Shown here: in pieces, positions 14,356 through 22,662 of the stretch
How the letters are laid out: each line of letters opens with the position of its first letter
Position numbering within the stretch: position 1 is the stretch's first letter
NCBI GenBank assembly: GCA_026388095.1
Contig: JAPLKL010000070.1
Coordinates: 1-38,401 of the forward strand
Direction of reading: 5' to 3'
From: Elusimicrobiota bacterium
Lineage (GTDB): Bacteria; Elusimicrobiota; Elusimicrobia; UBA1565; UBA9628
Length of the DNA: 38,401 nt
Notes under the pieces: generated by a model
What the model was told of the DNA's origin: nothing
What the model saw: the letters and a program-made list of their open reading frames with translations, nothing else
Databases searched by the model: none
Made by a program: the position numbers and the translations under genes

Positions 14356-15305
14356 CTTTCGGCAAGGTCAAGGGCCAGGCCCGGGCGGCCCGGATCCTCT
14401 CCGGCCTGCTGGAGAGCGGGCGCGTCCCCAACGCGCTGCTCTTCGCCGGGATGGACGGGATCGGCAAGACCCTCATGGCCGTGGAATTCGCCCGCGCGCT
14501 CCTGTGCCAGGACCGCAAAAGCCCGGCGGAGCCGGCCTGCGGCTTCTGCCCCGATTGCCTGGCCGTGGACCGGCGCAACCATCCGGACCTGGCCTTGGTC
14601 AACGCCCAGTACCAGGCTCTTCTGGAGGAGAAGGAGCCGGAGAAGCAGAAGATACTGCACGTCGAGACGATCTGCCATGTGCGGCGCGACATGGAGATGC
14701 CGTCCATGCTGGGACGGTGGAAGATCGCCGTCATCGAGGACGCGCATCGGATGAATGCCAGCGCGGCCAACGCCCTGCTCAAGAACCTGGAGGAGCCCAT
14801 CCCGCGCTCGCTTTGGATCCTGGTGACCTCCGGCTGCGAACAACTGCCCAGGACGATCCCTTCCCGCTGCTTCGCGGTGCCCTTCGTGCCTCTGGCCGAG
14901 GCGGCGGTGCGCGTCATCCTGGAGGACCAAGGCGTGGCGCCGGAGCGCGCCGCCGTCGCGGCGGGGCTTTGCGAAGGCTCCGCCAGCCGGGCCCTGGAGC
15001 TGGCCGCCGGCGAGTATCCCGAGGCCCTCTACGCGGGCCCGCTGGCCGCCTTCCAGGCGGCCGACAGCCTGCCCCGCGAGGGCTACCTGGCCCGCAACGA
15101 GGTGGAAGCCGCGCTCTTCGCCGTGGCCCAGGACCTGCGCCTCAAGCATCTGCAAGGCGCTCTGCCCTTCGCCAAAGTGGAGCGCCCCCTGCGCGAGCTG
15201 CTGCGCCTGCGCCGGGCCCTGCGCTCCAACGCCGACCCCAAGGTCGTGCTGACCCTGGCCGGACTCGCCGTCGAGGATGCCAGGAGCGCTCCCCCATCCC
15301 TCTGA
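14352..15305 (+). CDS. holB: DNA polymerase III, delta prime subunit
   Basis: A clamp-loader AAA+ subunit of 317 residues. The P-loop GMDGIGKT is at 33-40, and a four-cysteine zinc module (Cys52, 63, 66, 69) follows, as in bacterial tau/delta' proteins. VIEDAHRMNASAANALLKNLEEP is the Walker B/sensor region and PSRC the SRC motif. The Walker motif GxxGxGKT is preserved although delta' is often ATPase-inactive. Starts within the tmk stop and ends one base into the metG start (TGATG), indicating coupling. Confidence 0.9.
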   Translation: MTFGKVKGQARAARILSGLLESGRVPNALLFAGMDGIGKTLMAVEFARALLCQDRKSPAEPACGFCPDCLAVDRRNHPDLALVNAQYQALLEEKEPEKQKILHVETICHVRRDMEMPSMLGRWKIAVIEDAHRMNASAANALLKNLEEPIPRSLWILVTSGCEQLPRTIPSRCFAVPFVPLAEAAVRVILEDQGVAPERAAVAAGLCEGSASRALELAAGEYPEALYAGPLAAFQAADSLPREGYLARNEVEAALFAVAQDLRLKHLQGALPFAKVERPLRELLRLRRALRSNADPKVVLTLAGLAVEDARSAPPSL

Positions 15306-16792
15306 TGAAAAAATACTACCTCACGACTCCGCTCTACTACGTCAACGCGGCCCCGCACATCGGGCACGCCTACACCACGGTGGCGGCCGACGTGCTGGCC
15401 CGCTTCTTCCGCGCCAACAACCGGCCGGTGCACCTGCTGACCGGCACGGACGAGCACGGCGCCAAGATCGAGGAGGCCGCGCGCGAGGCCGGCCTGCCGG
15501 TCCAGGAGTTCGCGGACCGCAACTCCGCGGCCTTCCGCGAGCTTTGGAAGCACCTCGACATCCGCTACGACGACTTCATCCGCACCACGGAGCCGCGCCA
15601 CGAGTCCCGGGTGCAGGAAAGCTTCAAGAAGCTCCTGGACTCCGGCGACGCCTACAAGGGCCGCTACCGGGGCTTCTACTGCGTCTCGGACGAGACCTAC
15701 TGGACCGAGACCGACGCGCCGCCCGACGAGAAGGGCCGGCGCCTCTGCCCCAACGCCGAGTGCCGCAAGCCCCTGCAGGAGGTCGAGGAGGAGAGCTACT
15801 TCTTCAAGCTCTCCAAGTACCAGGAGCCGCTCCTCAAGCACTACCGCGACCACCCGGGCTTCCTGCTGCCCTCCCACCGCGCCAACGAGATCCTGCGCTT
15901 CGTGGAGGGCGGCCTGCAGGACACGGCCATCTCGCGCACCAAGGTGAAGTGGGGCATCCCGGTCCCCGGCGACGCCGAGCACACCATCTACGTCTGGTTC
16001 GACGCCCTGCTCAACTACCTCACCGCGGCCCAGAGCACCGGCGCCTCGGGCGACTATTGGCCCGCGGACGTGCACGTCGTGGGCAAGGAGATCTACCGCT
16101 TCCACTCGGTGACCTGGCCGGCCATGCTCATGGCCTTGGGCCAGCCGCTGCCCAAGAGCGTGTTCGCGCACGGCTGGTGGACCGTGGACGGCCAGAAGAT
16201 GTCCAAGTCGCACGGCAACTTCGTGGACCCGCGCGACATCACGCGCGAGTACGGGGTGGACGCCTTCCGCTACTTCCTGCTGCGCGAGATGCCCTTCGGC
16301 AACGACGGCAACTTCTCGCTGGAGTCCATGCGCAAGCGCTACAACGCGGAGCTGGCCAACGACCTGGGCAACCTGGTCAGCCGCGTGGAGCAGATGGTGG
16401 ACAGCTACCTGGGCGGAGCCATGCCCGGCCGCCCCGACGAGGCGAAGCCCTCCTTGGCCAAGGAGTTCGCGGCCAAGGGCGCGGAGATCGACGCGCGCAT
16501 GGAGGCCCTCGATTTCTGCGGGGCCCTGGGCCTGATCTGGGAGTGCGTGGGCCGGCTCAACACCTACGTCAACGAGAAGACCCCCTGGAAGCTGGTCAAG
16601 ACCGACAAGGCCGCCACCCAGGAGGTGCTCTTCGAACTGGTGCGCTGCCTGCGCATCGTGGCCGGCTGGATCGAGCCCTTCATGCCCCAGACCGCGGCCA
16701 AGATGCACGCCCAGCTCGGCGTGCGCCAGGCCGGCGACGCCGCGGCCGCGGGCAAGATCCTCAAGGCCCCGCCGCTGTTCCCAAGGAAGTAG
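15305..16792 (+). CDS. metG: Methionyl-tRNA synthetase
   Basis: A class I aminoacyl-tRNA synthetase that charges tRNA-Met. It has 495 residues. The HIGH signature is at 18-21 and KMSKS at 298-302. The connective-peptide knuckle keeps only part of the zinc-binding cysteines (CVSDE, then CPNAEC). There is no C-terminal tRNA-binding dimerisation domain, so this is the short form. In many bacteria metG is near tmk and holB, as here. Hairpins at 16807-16944 follow and may end transcription. Confidence 0.95.
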   Translation: MKKYYLTTPLYYVNAAPHIGHAYTTVAADVLARFFRANNRPVHLLTGTDEHGAKIEEAAREAGLPVQEFADRNSAAFRELWKHLDIRYDDFIRTTEPRHESRVQESFKKLLDSGDAYKGRYRGFYCVSDETYWTETDAPPDEKGRRLCPNAECRKPLQEVEEESYFFKLSKYQEPLLKHYRDHPGFLLPSHRANEILRFVEGGLQDTAISRTKVKWGIPVPGDAEHTIYVWFDALLNYLTAAQSTGASGDYWPADVHVVGKEIYRFHSVTWPAMLMALGQPLPKSVFAHGWWTVDGQKMSKSHGNFVDPRDITREYGVDAFRYFLLREMPFGNDGNFSLESMRKRYNAELANDLGNLVSRVEQMVDSYLGGAMPGRPDEAKPSLAKEFAAKGAEIDARMEALDFCGALGLIWECVGRLNTYVNEKTPWKLVKTDKAATQEVLFELVRCLRIVAGWIEPFMPQTAAKMHAQLGVRQAGDAAAAGKILKAPPLFPRK

Positions 16793-16806
16793 CCGTCGCC
16801 GTGGAA

Positions 16807-16944
16807 ATTGCCGCCCCGAAGGGGCGGCAATCCGAACGCCCTCCCCTTGAGGGGAGGGCGTTCGTTCCGTTGAGGGGAGCCCTGCCGTTCCGGTTCTGCC
16901 GCCCCGCTGCGCGGGGCGGTTGCGGGCGAGCAAAGCTCGCCCGC
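16807..16944. repeat. Cluster of four perfect hairpins between metG and pssA
   Basis: Hairpin 1: 11-bp arms, GAA loop (16807-16831). Hairpin 2: 13-bp arms, TTGA loop (16834-16863). Hairpin 3: 9-bp arms, TGC loop (16899-16919). Hairpin 4: 10-bp arms, AAA loop (16922-16944). All arms are perfectly paired and GC-rich and differ in sequence from one another. They fill the 163-nt gap between convergent genes. No T-tract follows. They may act as a bidirectional terminator or be a palindromic repeat family, also seen at 754-806. Confidence 0.85.
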
Positions 16945-16955
16945 CCGCCACGGAT

Positions 16956-17765
16956 TCAGCCCATCGTCTTGGTCACGTCCGCCGGCGGCTTGGGCTTGAT
17001 GCGCAGGAGTCTGCGCAGCAGGCGGACCATGGTGCCGACCGGCCCCATGATGGTGTAGGCGAAGAACACCACGAAGGCCGCGGTCTGCGGGTAGACGCAG
17101 ACAATGGCGGCGAGGACGACGAGCGCGAAGATGAGCTTGGCCGAGCGCAGGCGCAGCACGGGCAGCTGCTTGAAGGCGGGATAGGGGATGGTGGAGACCA
17201 TCAGGAAGGCGGCGCCCACCACCATGAGCGGGGCCAGGCCGTAGAGCGAGGGGATCTGGGCCATGAGGAAGCGCCAGGTGTGCGCGGGCCGGCCCTCCTC
17301 GATGATCTGGTAGAGCAGCACGAAGCTGGCCAGGAACCCCGCCGCGCCCGGGATGGGCAGGCCCGTGAAATAGGTCTTGCTGCCGCCCGAGTCGTGGGCC
17401 ACGGCGTTGAAGCGCGCCAGGCGCAGGGCGCCGCAGAGCGCGAAGAGGAAGGCCATGGGATAGCCCCAGGCCCCGTAGTCCTTGAGGATGAAGGCGTACA
17501 TCATGTAGCCCGGCGCCACGCCGAAGGTCAGGAAATCCGAGAGGGAGTCGAACTCGACGCCGAAAGCGGAGTCGCCGTGCACCAGGCGCGCCACGCGGCC
17601 GTCGAGGGCGTCGAAGGCCATGCCCAGCATGATGGCGGTGGCCGAGGCGCTGAACTCGCCGCGGTAAGCGGAGAGCAGGGCGTAGAAGCCGCAGGCCATG
17701 TTGCCCACGGTGAAGATCGAGGGGGCCAGGACCTGCCCGCCGCGCTTGAGGCTCAGCCTGTCCAT
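16956..17765 (-). CDS. pssA: CDP-diacylglycerol-serine O-phosphatidyltransferase
   Basis: This integral membrane enzyme makes phosphatidylserine from CDP-diacylglycerol and serine. The 269-residue protein has several transmembrane helices and a perfect CDP-alcohol phosphatidyltransferase signature, D55-G56-x2-A59-R60-x8-G69-x3-D73-x3-D77. The start is ATG 17765, which gives the normal N-terminus (MDRLSLKRGG) and overlaps the end of psd by 13 nt. It works directly with psd next to it to make phosphatidylethanolamine. Confidence 0.92.
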   Translation of the reverse strand: MDRLSLKRGGQVLAPSIFTVGNMACGFYALLSAYRGEFSASATAIMLGMAFDALDGRVARLVHGDSAFGVEFDSLSDFLTFGVAPGYMMYAFILKDYGAWGYPMAFLFALCGALRLARFNAVAHDSGGSKTYFTGLPIPGAAGFLASFVLLYQIIEEGRPAHTWRFLMAQIPSLYGLAPLMVVGAAFLMVSTIPYPAFKQLPVLRLRSAKLIFALVVLAAIVCVYPQTAAFVVFFAYTIMGPVGTMVRLLRRLLRIKPKPPADVTKTMG

Positions 17766-18394
17766 TCCGCTATGGGCGTGAGGCCCGCCGTCACGAGGTC
17801 GCCGACAGCGACCAGGACCTGGGTGCGCAGGGGCAAGGTCACGGCGACCTGGGAGCCGAAGTGGATCATGCCGTAGCGCTCGCCGGCCGCGACATGGTCG
17901 CCCTCTCCTTTCCAGCACTCGATGCGCCGGGCGATGAGGCCCGCGATCTGCTCCACGACCAGCGTGCCCTGATGCCCGTCCGGGGTCATGCGCAGGACGC
18001 AGCGCTCGTTGCCGCGGGCCTCGGGCGCGCTGGCGACCCGGAAGCTGCCCTTGACGTACTCGGCCTCGGTGACGGTCCCGGCGCAGGGCGCGCGCTGCAG
18101 GTGCACGTTGAAGATGGAGAGGAAGATGCGGATGGTGACCTCGTTGCCTTCGCCTTCCGCGTCGATGGAGAGCACGCGGCCGTCGCCGGGCGAGTAGATC
18201 TTCCGGGGATCCTGGGGCAGGGGGCGCTCCGGGTCCCGGAAGAAATAGGCGGCGAAAGCGGCCCAGACCAGGGCCACGACCGCGACGACCTGGCCTCCCG
18301 GCCTCAACTCCGGCCAGCGGCAGAGCAGCAGGCCCCCTGCGGCGCCCACGATGCAGCGGAAGATCACGGCCCAGCCGGCTCTGGCGATGCGCAT
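17753..18394 (-). CDS. psd: Phosphatidylserine decarboxylase proenzyme (short form)
   Basis: The enzyme decarboxylates phosphatidylserine to phosphatidylethanolamine at the inner membrane. The 213 residues match the short archaeal/Gram-positive-like subgroup. Self-cleavage at Gly180-Ser181 (in HFGSQV) creates the pyruvoyl cofactor. YFFRDPER, SPGDGRV and FNVHLQRAP are family motifs. A hydrophobic N-terminal segment anchors it. The start has AGGAG upstream. It precedes and overlaps pssA. Confidence 0.92.
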   Translation of the reverse strand: MRIARAGWAVIFRCIVGAAGGLLLCRWPELRPGGQVVAVVALVWAAFAAYFFRDPERPLPQDPRKIYSPGDGRVLSIDAEGEGNEVTIRIFLSIFNVHLQRAPCAGTVTEAEYVKGSFRVASAPEARGNERCVLRMTPDGHQGTLVVEQIAGLIARRIECWKGEGDHVAAGERYGMIHFGSQVAVTLPLRTQVLVAVGDLVTAGLTPIAEWTG

Positions 18395-18449
18395 CGAGAT
18401 TCTCCTACATTCTATGAAACTTTGGCCGGAAAATGGCCGGACGCTGGTC

Positions 18450-18611
18450 TCACATTCCCGCGTAGATGAACGAGACCACGACCGAGGGCCCTATCTTGAA
18501 GGCCAGGAAGGCGAGCCAGGCCAACGTCACGAGGAGGGGCAGGAGGAAGTAGACCTTGTGCCCGCGTATCAGGCCGACGACCTCCTTGAGCAGGAGCAGC
18601 AGTCTCTTCAT
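18450..18611 (-). CDS. DUF5989 small membrane protein
   Basis: A 53-residue protein: a basic amphipathic start (MKRLLLLLKEVVGLIRGHK), a single transmembrane helix and a short tail ending FIYAGM. This is the pattern of the DUF5989 family, which is often encoded with SxtJ-like membrane proteins, SGNH hydrolases and carbamoyltransferases in surface-polymer loci. The ATG overlaps the stop of the SGNH/TPR gene (ATGA), so the two are co-translated and probably work together. Its role is unknown. Confidence 0.8.
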   Translation of the reverse strand: MKRLLLLLKEVVGLIRGHKVYFLLPLLVTLAWLAFLAFKIGPSVVVSFIYAGM

Positions 18612-20872
18612 TTGGAATCCCGCGGTAGAAGCCCGGCCGTCCTCATCCCTTGGGCGAGCGTTCGCGCCACTATGCCGTTGCCCTCGGCGCTGCAGTGCCC
18701 GTCCGGGACGAAATACCGGGCTTGGGAACCGGCTGCGCGCGAGGGCGCAAAGGCGTTCTGGACGTCCACGAACAAGGCGCCTGCGCTCGCTGCCATCTCC
18801 TGGTATCTGTAATCGTGCCAGACGAACTTGGGCGAGGGAGGGTAGTTCATGATGACGAGCCCTATCCCGCGCCTGCGGCACTCGTCGGCGATGCTCTGGA
18901 CGTCGCTGCGGAGCCAGGCCTCCATGTCGGCCGTATCCGAGGTCTCTGGCACCGATCGCAGGGGGGAAGCCAATACGGATTCCATGGGCAGGTTCCTGAT
19001 CTCATCCCAATAGGGGAAGAAATCCAACGCCGCCACAGCCAGGCGTCTGCCGGAGCGAGCCCAGTCTCCCGTGTGGGGATGCTCCGGCGGGGTGAGGTAA
19101 GCCTTGGCGACATCGAGGACGGGCACGGCATCGGGGAACCCCGCTTCCACCACCCGGGCAAAGAGGTCGTCGGCTTCCCGCGTCCGGCCCCCGAGCCGTT
19201 CCAATTTCGCCAGGAGCAAGAGGTCCATGTTGCGCGGATGAAGCCGTTCCAGGTCCCGCATCCACTGCAAGGCCTGCTCCGAGAAGACGCCCTTGCGGAC
19301 CAGCGATTCGGCCACGGAGCGGCAGGGCTCGATCCAGCCGGAATCGCCGCGGCAGCGCGACCGGCAGAAACGGAAGGCTTCCTCGGACCCGCCTTTCCTG
19401 AGCAGAGACGCCAGCTCGGCCCGCGCCGAAGCTGCTTTCGGATCGTAAGAACCGAGGCGCAGGGCGTCCGTCATCAGGACCATCTCCCCGGAGTCGCCGC
19501 CTCTGAAGAGCGATTCGGCCGCCTCGCGGCAGGCCTGGGCCCGCCCGGCGTCGTCAGGACCTCGGGAGCGGCAGACGCGAAGGATCTCCTCGTATCGGCC
19601 CGCGCTGAGCAAGGATGAGATCTTGGCCAGAACCGCCGCGTCGGGATCGGCGAGATCGAGGCGGGACGCTTCCCGCCTCATGGCCAGGGCTTCATCCCGC
19701 CGCCCGAGCCTCTCGTAGGCATCGCCCAGCGCGACGAAGCCGCGGCTCTGGCAGGGATCGATGCGCAGGGACTTCTGGAACATGGCGCTGGCGCCGACAG
19801 CATCGTTGTTCTCCATGAGCAGACGTCCAGAGACGCGGCAGAGCAGCGCGTCCTGCGGCAGCGCTGAGAGGATCCGGGAAATGGGCGCGCCAGCCTTGTA
19901 GCCCGGGTCTGATTGGATCGCCAATGCGGCCAGCCCCAGTTGGGCATAGCCGTCGTGGGGGTCAAGCCGGCGGGCGTTCTCGAAGCTCGCCAGCGCCTGA
20001 GCCGATTCGTGGTTGCCCCAATGGATGAATCCCATCAAGGCGTGGGCCCGGACGTCCGCGGGCCGGGAGCGGAGGGCTTCCTGGATCCGCTTTTGGGCCG
20101 TCTCCCGTCGGTCCGATTCCAGCAGGGCCACGACCTCGGCGGTCAGATCGGGACGGACCTCCCGGCCGCGTTTGGCCGCCTCGCGGCACCGGACGAGACC
20201 CTTTGACCATTCCGTCCAGAAACCGTCCGGATGCTCCGGCATGCCCGGCGCAGGGGAGACCTGGGCGGGGGGGATGCGGCCGGGAGCGGCCTGCGCGGAG
20301 TCTTCCTCCTGAGGACCGGGCGGGGACTTCTGGCGCGATTGGTATGCCAGCAGGCGGGCGAGCTTGACGACCCGGATGCGGTTCCCAGCCTCCGTGAGCC
20401 CGCGCGCCAGGCGCGATCGGCCGGCGCGATGGCGCCCGGCATAGTTCCAATGGTTCGCGCCGCCGATCATGAGCGTCACGATCCGGGGCTTCACCTTGTC
20501 GACCTGTTCGAGGAAGATGCTCCGGATGATCGTCGAGCTGGCGTTGCCCCGGCCCGCGTTGACCACCCGGTATCTCGGTTCGGCTCCCGTGTTGAGCAGG
20601 GCGTCGAGCTGGTCCGCATAGCTCTGGCCGGGCGGGCCGCCGATGCCCTGCGTGAAAGAGTCTCCGAGGCACAGGATGACCGTCTTGCCATCGGAAGGCG
20701 CCGGGCGTCGCTCGTAGCGCCAGCGGTATATCATCCCGAAGGCGGCCAGGCCGAGTTCGAGCGCCGCCAGGACGCACAGCATCCCGAGCAAGAGGACGGT
20801 CAAGCGCGCCAGCGCGGGCCGGGAGGCCAGAGCTCCTTTCGGCTGAGCAGCGCCAGGCTGGGGGTCATTCAT
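18608..20872 (-). CDS. SGNH/GDSL hydrolase-like protein with internal TPR repeats
   Basis: A 754-residue membrane-anchored protein. One transmembrane helix (about 24-47) is followed by SGNH block I G-D-S-F (70-73, Ser72), block II around NAGRGN (105-110), block III GGAN (137-140) and, only at the C-terminus, block V with Asp724 and His726 (PDGHC). About 450 residues of TPR repeats lie between blocks III and V, so the catalytic domain is split by a TPR insertion. All four catalytic elements are present, so an extracytoplasmic esterase or O-acetyl transferase acting on glycans is plausible. GAGG before ATG 20872 is the ribosome site; TATAAT (20898-20893) is the likely -10. Confidence 0.85.
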   Translation of the reverse strand: MNDPQPGAAQPKGALASRPALARLTVLLLGMLCVLAALELGLAAFGMIYRWRYERRPAPSDGKTVILCLGDSFTQGIGGPPGQSYADQLDALLNTGAEPRYRVVNAGRGNASSTIIRSIFLEQVDKVKPRIVTLMIGGANHWNYAGRHRAGRSRLARGLTEAGNRIRVVKLARLLAYQSRQKSPPGPQEEDSAQAAPGRIPPAQVSPAPGMPEHPDGFWTEWSKGLVRCREAAKRGREVRPDLTAEVVALLESDRRETAQKRIQEALRSRPADVRAHALMGFIHWGNHESAQALASFENARRLDPHDGYAQLGLAALAIQSDPGYKAGAPISRILSALPQDALLCRVSGRLLMENNDAVGASAMFQKSLRIDPCQSRGFVALGDAYERLGRRDEALAMRREASRLDLADPDAAVLAKISSLLSAGRYEEILRVCRSRGPDDAGRAQACREAAESLFRGGDSGEMVLMTDALRLGSYDPKAASARAELASLLRKGGSEEAFRFCRSRCRGDSGWIEPCRSVAESLVRKGVFSEQALQWMRDLERLHPRNMDLLLLAKLERLGGRTREADDLFARVVEAGFPDAVPVLDVAKAYLTPPEHPHTGDWARSGRRLAVAALDFFPYWDEIRNLPMESVLASPLRSVPETSDTADMEAWLRSDVQSIADECRRRGIGLVIMNYPPSPKFVWHDYRYQEMAASAGALFVDVQNAFAPSRAAGSQARYFVPDGHCSAEGNGIVARTLAQGMRTAGLLPRDSK

Positions 20873-20950
20873 TCTGCGTCCTCGCGAATGAGATTATAAT
20901 GCCTCTGCATGCGCGATAGCAAATGATGTCCGTCGCCATACGCCGCTTTA

Positions 20951-20959
20951 TGATAATAT
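20951..20959 (+). promoter_or_regulatory. Extended -10 of the FGE-like lipoprotein gene
   Basis: TGATAATAT is an extended -10 separated from the ATG at 20968 by 8 nt, with no Shine-Dalgarno. It fits the leaderless pattern seen elsewhere here. A second possible -10 on this strand is TATAAT at 20895-20900, which would support a start at 20923. Confidence 0.45.
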
Positions 20960-20967
20960 CGCCCAGC

Positions 20968-21747
20968 ATGATGGGAAAACGCCTGGGCTGGGGATCGGTC
21001 GCGGCCGCCTGCGCCTTCTTGGCGCTGGCGTGCAAGGCGCCTAAACAGGGCGGCCCCGCGCGGAGCGCGGCGACTGCGGGCCAGGCGGGGATCGCGTGGG
21101 TGGCCATACCCGGCGGGAGCTTCATGATGGGGGTGGAGGAGCTGGCAGACAGCAAGCCCCGGCACCAAGTGACGGTGGAGACCTTCCAGATGGCCAAGAC
21201 TTTGGTGACGAACAAGCAGTACCGAGCCTGCGTGCAGGCCGGAGCCTGCACGGCGCCCATGGACGAAGGGGCAGGCTTCAAGGGCGACGACCAGCCCGTC
21301 GTAGGCGTGGACTGGGAGCAAGCCAAGACCTTTTCCGAGTGGGTCGGCGGGAGACTCCCCAGCGAAGCCGAGTGGGAGTACGCGGCGCGCAGCGCGGGCA
21401 AGGATGGGCGGTATCCCTGGGGCGATGAGGAGGCCACCTGCGCGCGGGCCGTCATCGCGATGTGCGGCAGCGCGACGGCGCCCGTATGCTCAAGGCCGGC
21501 GGGCAACACGAAGCAGGGGCTTTGCGACATGGCGGGCAATGCGTGGGAGTGGGTGCAGGACTTTTATCACGACTCGTACAAAGGCGCGCCGGCGGATGGC
21601 AGCGCATGGGATGTCCGGGCGGGCGGGGCGCATGTGGTCCGCGGCGGCTCGTGGAACAGCGGCGACCCGTGCTTCACCCGGTCGCCCGGCCGCGACCTCC
21701 GCCCTGGCCCCAACCACGGCTACCTGGGGTTCCGGCCCGCCCGCTGA
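20968..21747 (+). CDS. Formylglycine-generating-enzyme-like lipoprotein, probably not an active FGE
   Basis: A 259-residue protein. The N-terminus (MMGKRLGWGSVAAACAFLALAC) is a lipoprotein signal ending in lipobox L-A-L-A-C. The rest is a sulfatase-modifying-factor/FGE-type C-lectin fold: IPGGSFMMG, RLPSEAEWEYAAR, YPWGD, LCDMAGNAWEWVQDFY, VRGGSW and GFRPAR. In true FGEs a Cys-x4-Cys pair binds copper; here GDPCFTRSPGRD keeps only the first Cys. It is therefore more likely a binding or regulatory relative than a sulfatase activator. An upstream in-frame ATG (20923) would lengthen the signal peptide. Confidence 0.8.
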   Translation: MMGKRLGWGSVAAACAFLALACKAPKQGGPARSAATAGQAGIAWVAIPGGSFMMGVEELADSKPRHQVTVETFQMAKTLVTNKQYRACVQAGACTAPMDEGAGFKGDDQPVVGVDWEQAKTFSEWVGGRLPSEAEWEYAARSAGKDGRYPWGDEEATCARAVIAMCGSATAPVCSRPAGNTKQGLCDMAGNAWEWVQDFYHDSYKGAPADGSAWDVRAGGAHVVRGGSWNSGDPCFTRSPGRDLRPGPNHGYLGFRPAR

Positions 21748-21763
21748 GATCTGACGAAAAGCT

Positions 21764-21847
21764 TGGGCAGGGCGGGACTCGAACCCGCATGGCCTTGCGG
21801 CCGACGGATTTTAAGTCCGTTGCGTCTGCCAGTTCCGCCACCTGCCC
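21764..21847 (-). tRNA. tRNA-Leu (anticodon UAA)
   Basis: An 84-nt class II tRNA. The 7-bp acceptor stem begins GGGCAGG, the anticodon loop is CTTAAAA in a 5-bp stem, the long variable arm has GGCC-GCAA-GGCC, and the T arm reads GGGTTCGAGTCCC. The discriminator is A at 21764. The 3' CCA is not encoded. The TAA anticodon reads UUA (and UUG) codons, which are rare in such GC-rich DNA. Confidence 0.95.
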
Positions 21848-21962
21848 TTGGCCTGTAGATTCAAGCATTTTTCATGATTCCGCCGAAGGCGCCGCCGCAC
21901 GCATGTGGCCAAATGGCGGCCAAAGTTTGTTGAATGGGGAGCGATAGCTGTCAGGAGACGAT

Positions 21963-22400
21963 TTGACTAAACCACTGCTCAAGATTCAGAAGGTGCATTC
22001 GGCCGCCATCCTCCCCGGCTACGCCCATCCAGGGGATGCCGGGCTGGACCTTCATGCCGTAGAGGCGGCCACGCTGCCCGCGGGAAAGAGCGGCTTGGTC
22101 CGCACAGGCCTCAAGGTCGAACTGCCGCGCGGCACCGAGGCCCAGATCCGGCCCAGGAGCGGCTTGGCTTTGAAATCCTCGGTTACCGTGCTTAATTCCC
22201 CGGGCACCATCGATGAGGGCTATCGCGGAGAGGTCGGGGTCATCCTCATCAACCACGGCCAGAAGCCCTTCGCGATCGCGCCCGGGATGCGCATCGCCCA
22301 ATTGGTGGTGAATCCCGTCCTGACCGTCCGCGTGAAGGAAGTCCCCCGCCTCTCCGAAAGCCATAGGGCCTCCGGGGGCTTCGGGTCCACGGGCAGATAG
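21963..22400 (+). CDS. dut: dUTP diphosphatase
   Basis: The cytoplasmic enzyme hydrolyses dUTP to dUMP, keeping uracil out of DNA and feeding dTMP synthesis. The 145 residues are normal for the trimeric family. All five motifs are present: GDAGLDL (24-30), PRSGLA (64-69), GTIDEGYRGE with catalytic Asp84, RIAQL (110-114) and RASGGFGSTG (135-144). The TTG start follows CAGGAG with a short gap, which decides the start. It complements the nearby tmk and nrdJ in dNTP supply, although those are separate transcripts. Confidence 0.95.
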   Translation: MTKPLLKIQKVHSAAILPGYAHPGDAGLDLHAVEAATLPAGKSGLVRTGLKVELPRGTEAQIRPRSGLALKSSVTVLNSPGTIDEGYRGEVGVILINHGQKPFAIAPGMRIAQLVVNPVLTVRVKEVPRLSESHRASGGFGSTGR

Positions 22401-22402
22401 CC

Positions 22403-22419
22403 GGCCCTGAAGAAGGGCC
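22403..22419 (+). terminator. Hairpin after dut
   Basis: GGCCCT (22403-22408) and AGGGCC (22414-22419) pair around a GAAGA loop directly after the dut stop codon. There is no T-tract, so it is a weak or factor-assisted terminator at best. Confidence 0.35.
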
Positions 22420-22441
22420 TGTGGCGCCTCCGTCCGCCCCA

Positions 22442-22450
22442 TGCTATGAT
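22442..22450 (+). promoter_or_regulatory. Extended -10 before the small lipoprotein gene
   Basis: TGCTATGAT fits the extended -10 pattern seen elsewhere in the window; no good -35 lies upstream. Here transcription would start near 22457, and unlike the leaderless genes a Shine-Dalgarno (GGAGG, 22462-22466) precedes the ATG. Confidence 0.45.
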
Positions 22451-22473
22451 AGCCGTATCCTGGAGGCCTTCAT

Positions 22474-22650
22474 ATGAGACGATTGACCTGGGCTTTGCTC
22501 CCGTTGCTCGCCTTGCTCAACGGCTGCCCGCAGCGCAAGACCGCGACCGCGGTCCCCGCCGCGTCGCCCGATTACGAATCGGTCCGCCAGCGCTCCGAGC
22601 AGTCCCACCAAAGCCTGGACCAGCAGCAGGTTCCCAGCCAGACGCCCTGA
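22474..22650 (+). CDS. Small predicted lipoprotein
   Basis: A 58-residue protein: basic start MRR, a hydrophobic stretch LTWALLPLLALLNG and then Cys18, a plausible though non-ideal lipobox (L-N-G-C). The mature part is short, polar and rich in Gln, Ser and Pro. The start is well supported by GGAGG 7 nt upstream and a candidate -10. It resembles the small outer-membrane-anchored lipoproteins of unknown function found in many Gram-negative-type bacteria. No homologous family is recognised. Confidence 0.6.
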   Translation: MRRLTWALLPLLALLNGCPQRKTATAVPAASPDYESVRQRSEQSHQSLDQQQVPSQTP

Positions 22651-22662
22651 CGCTCCGCGCGT

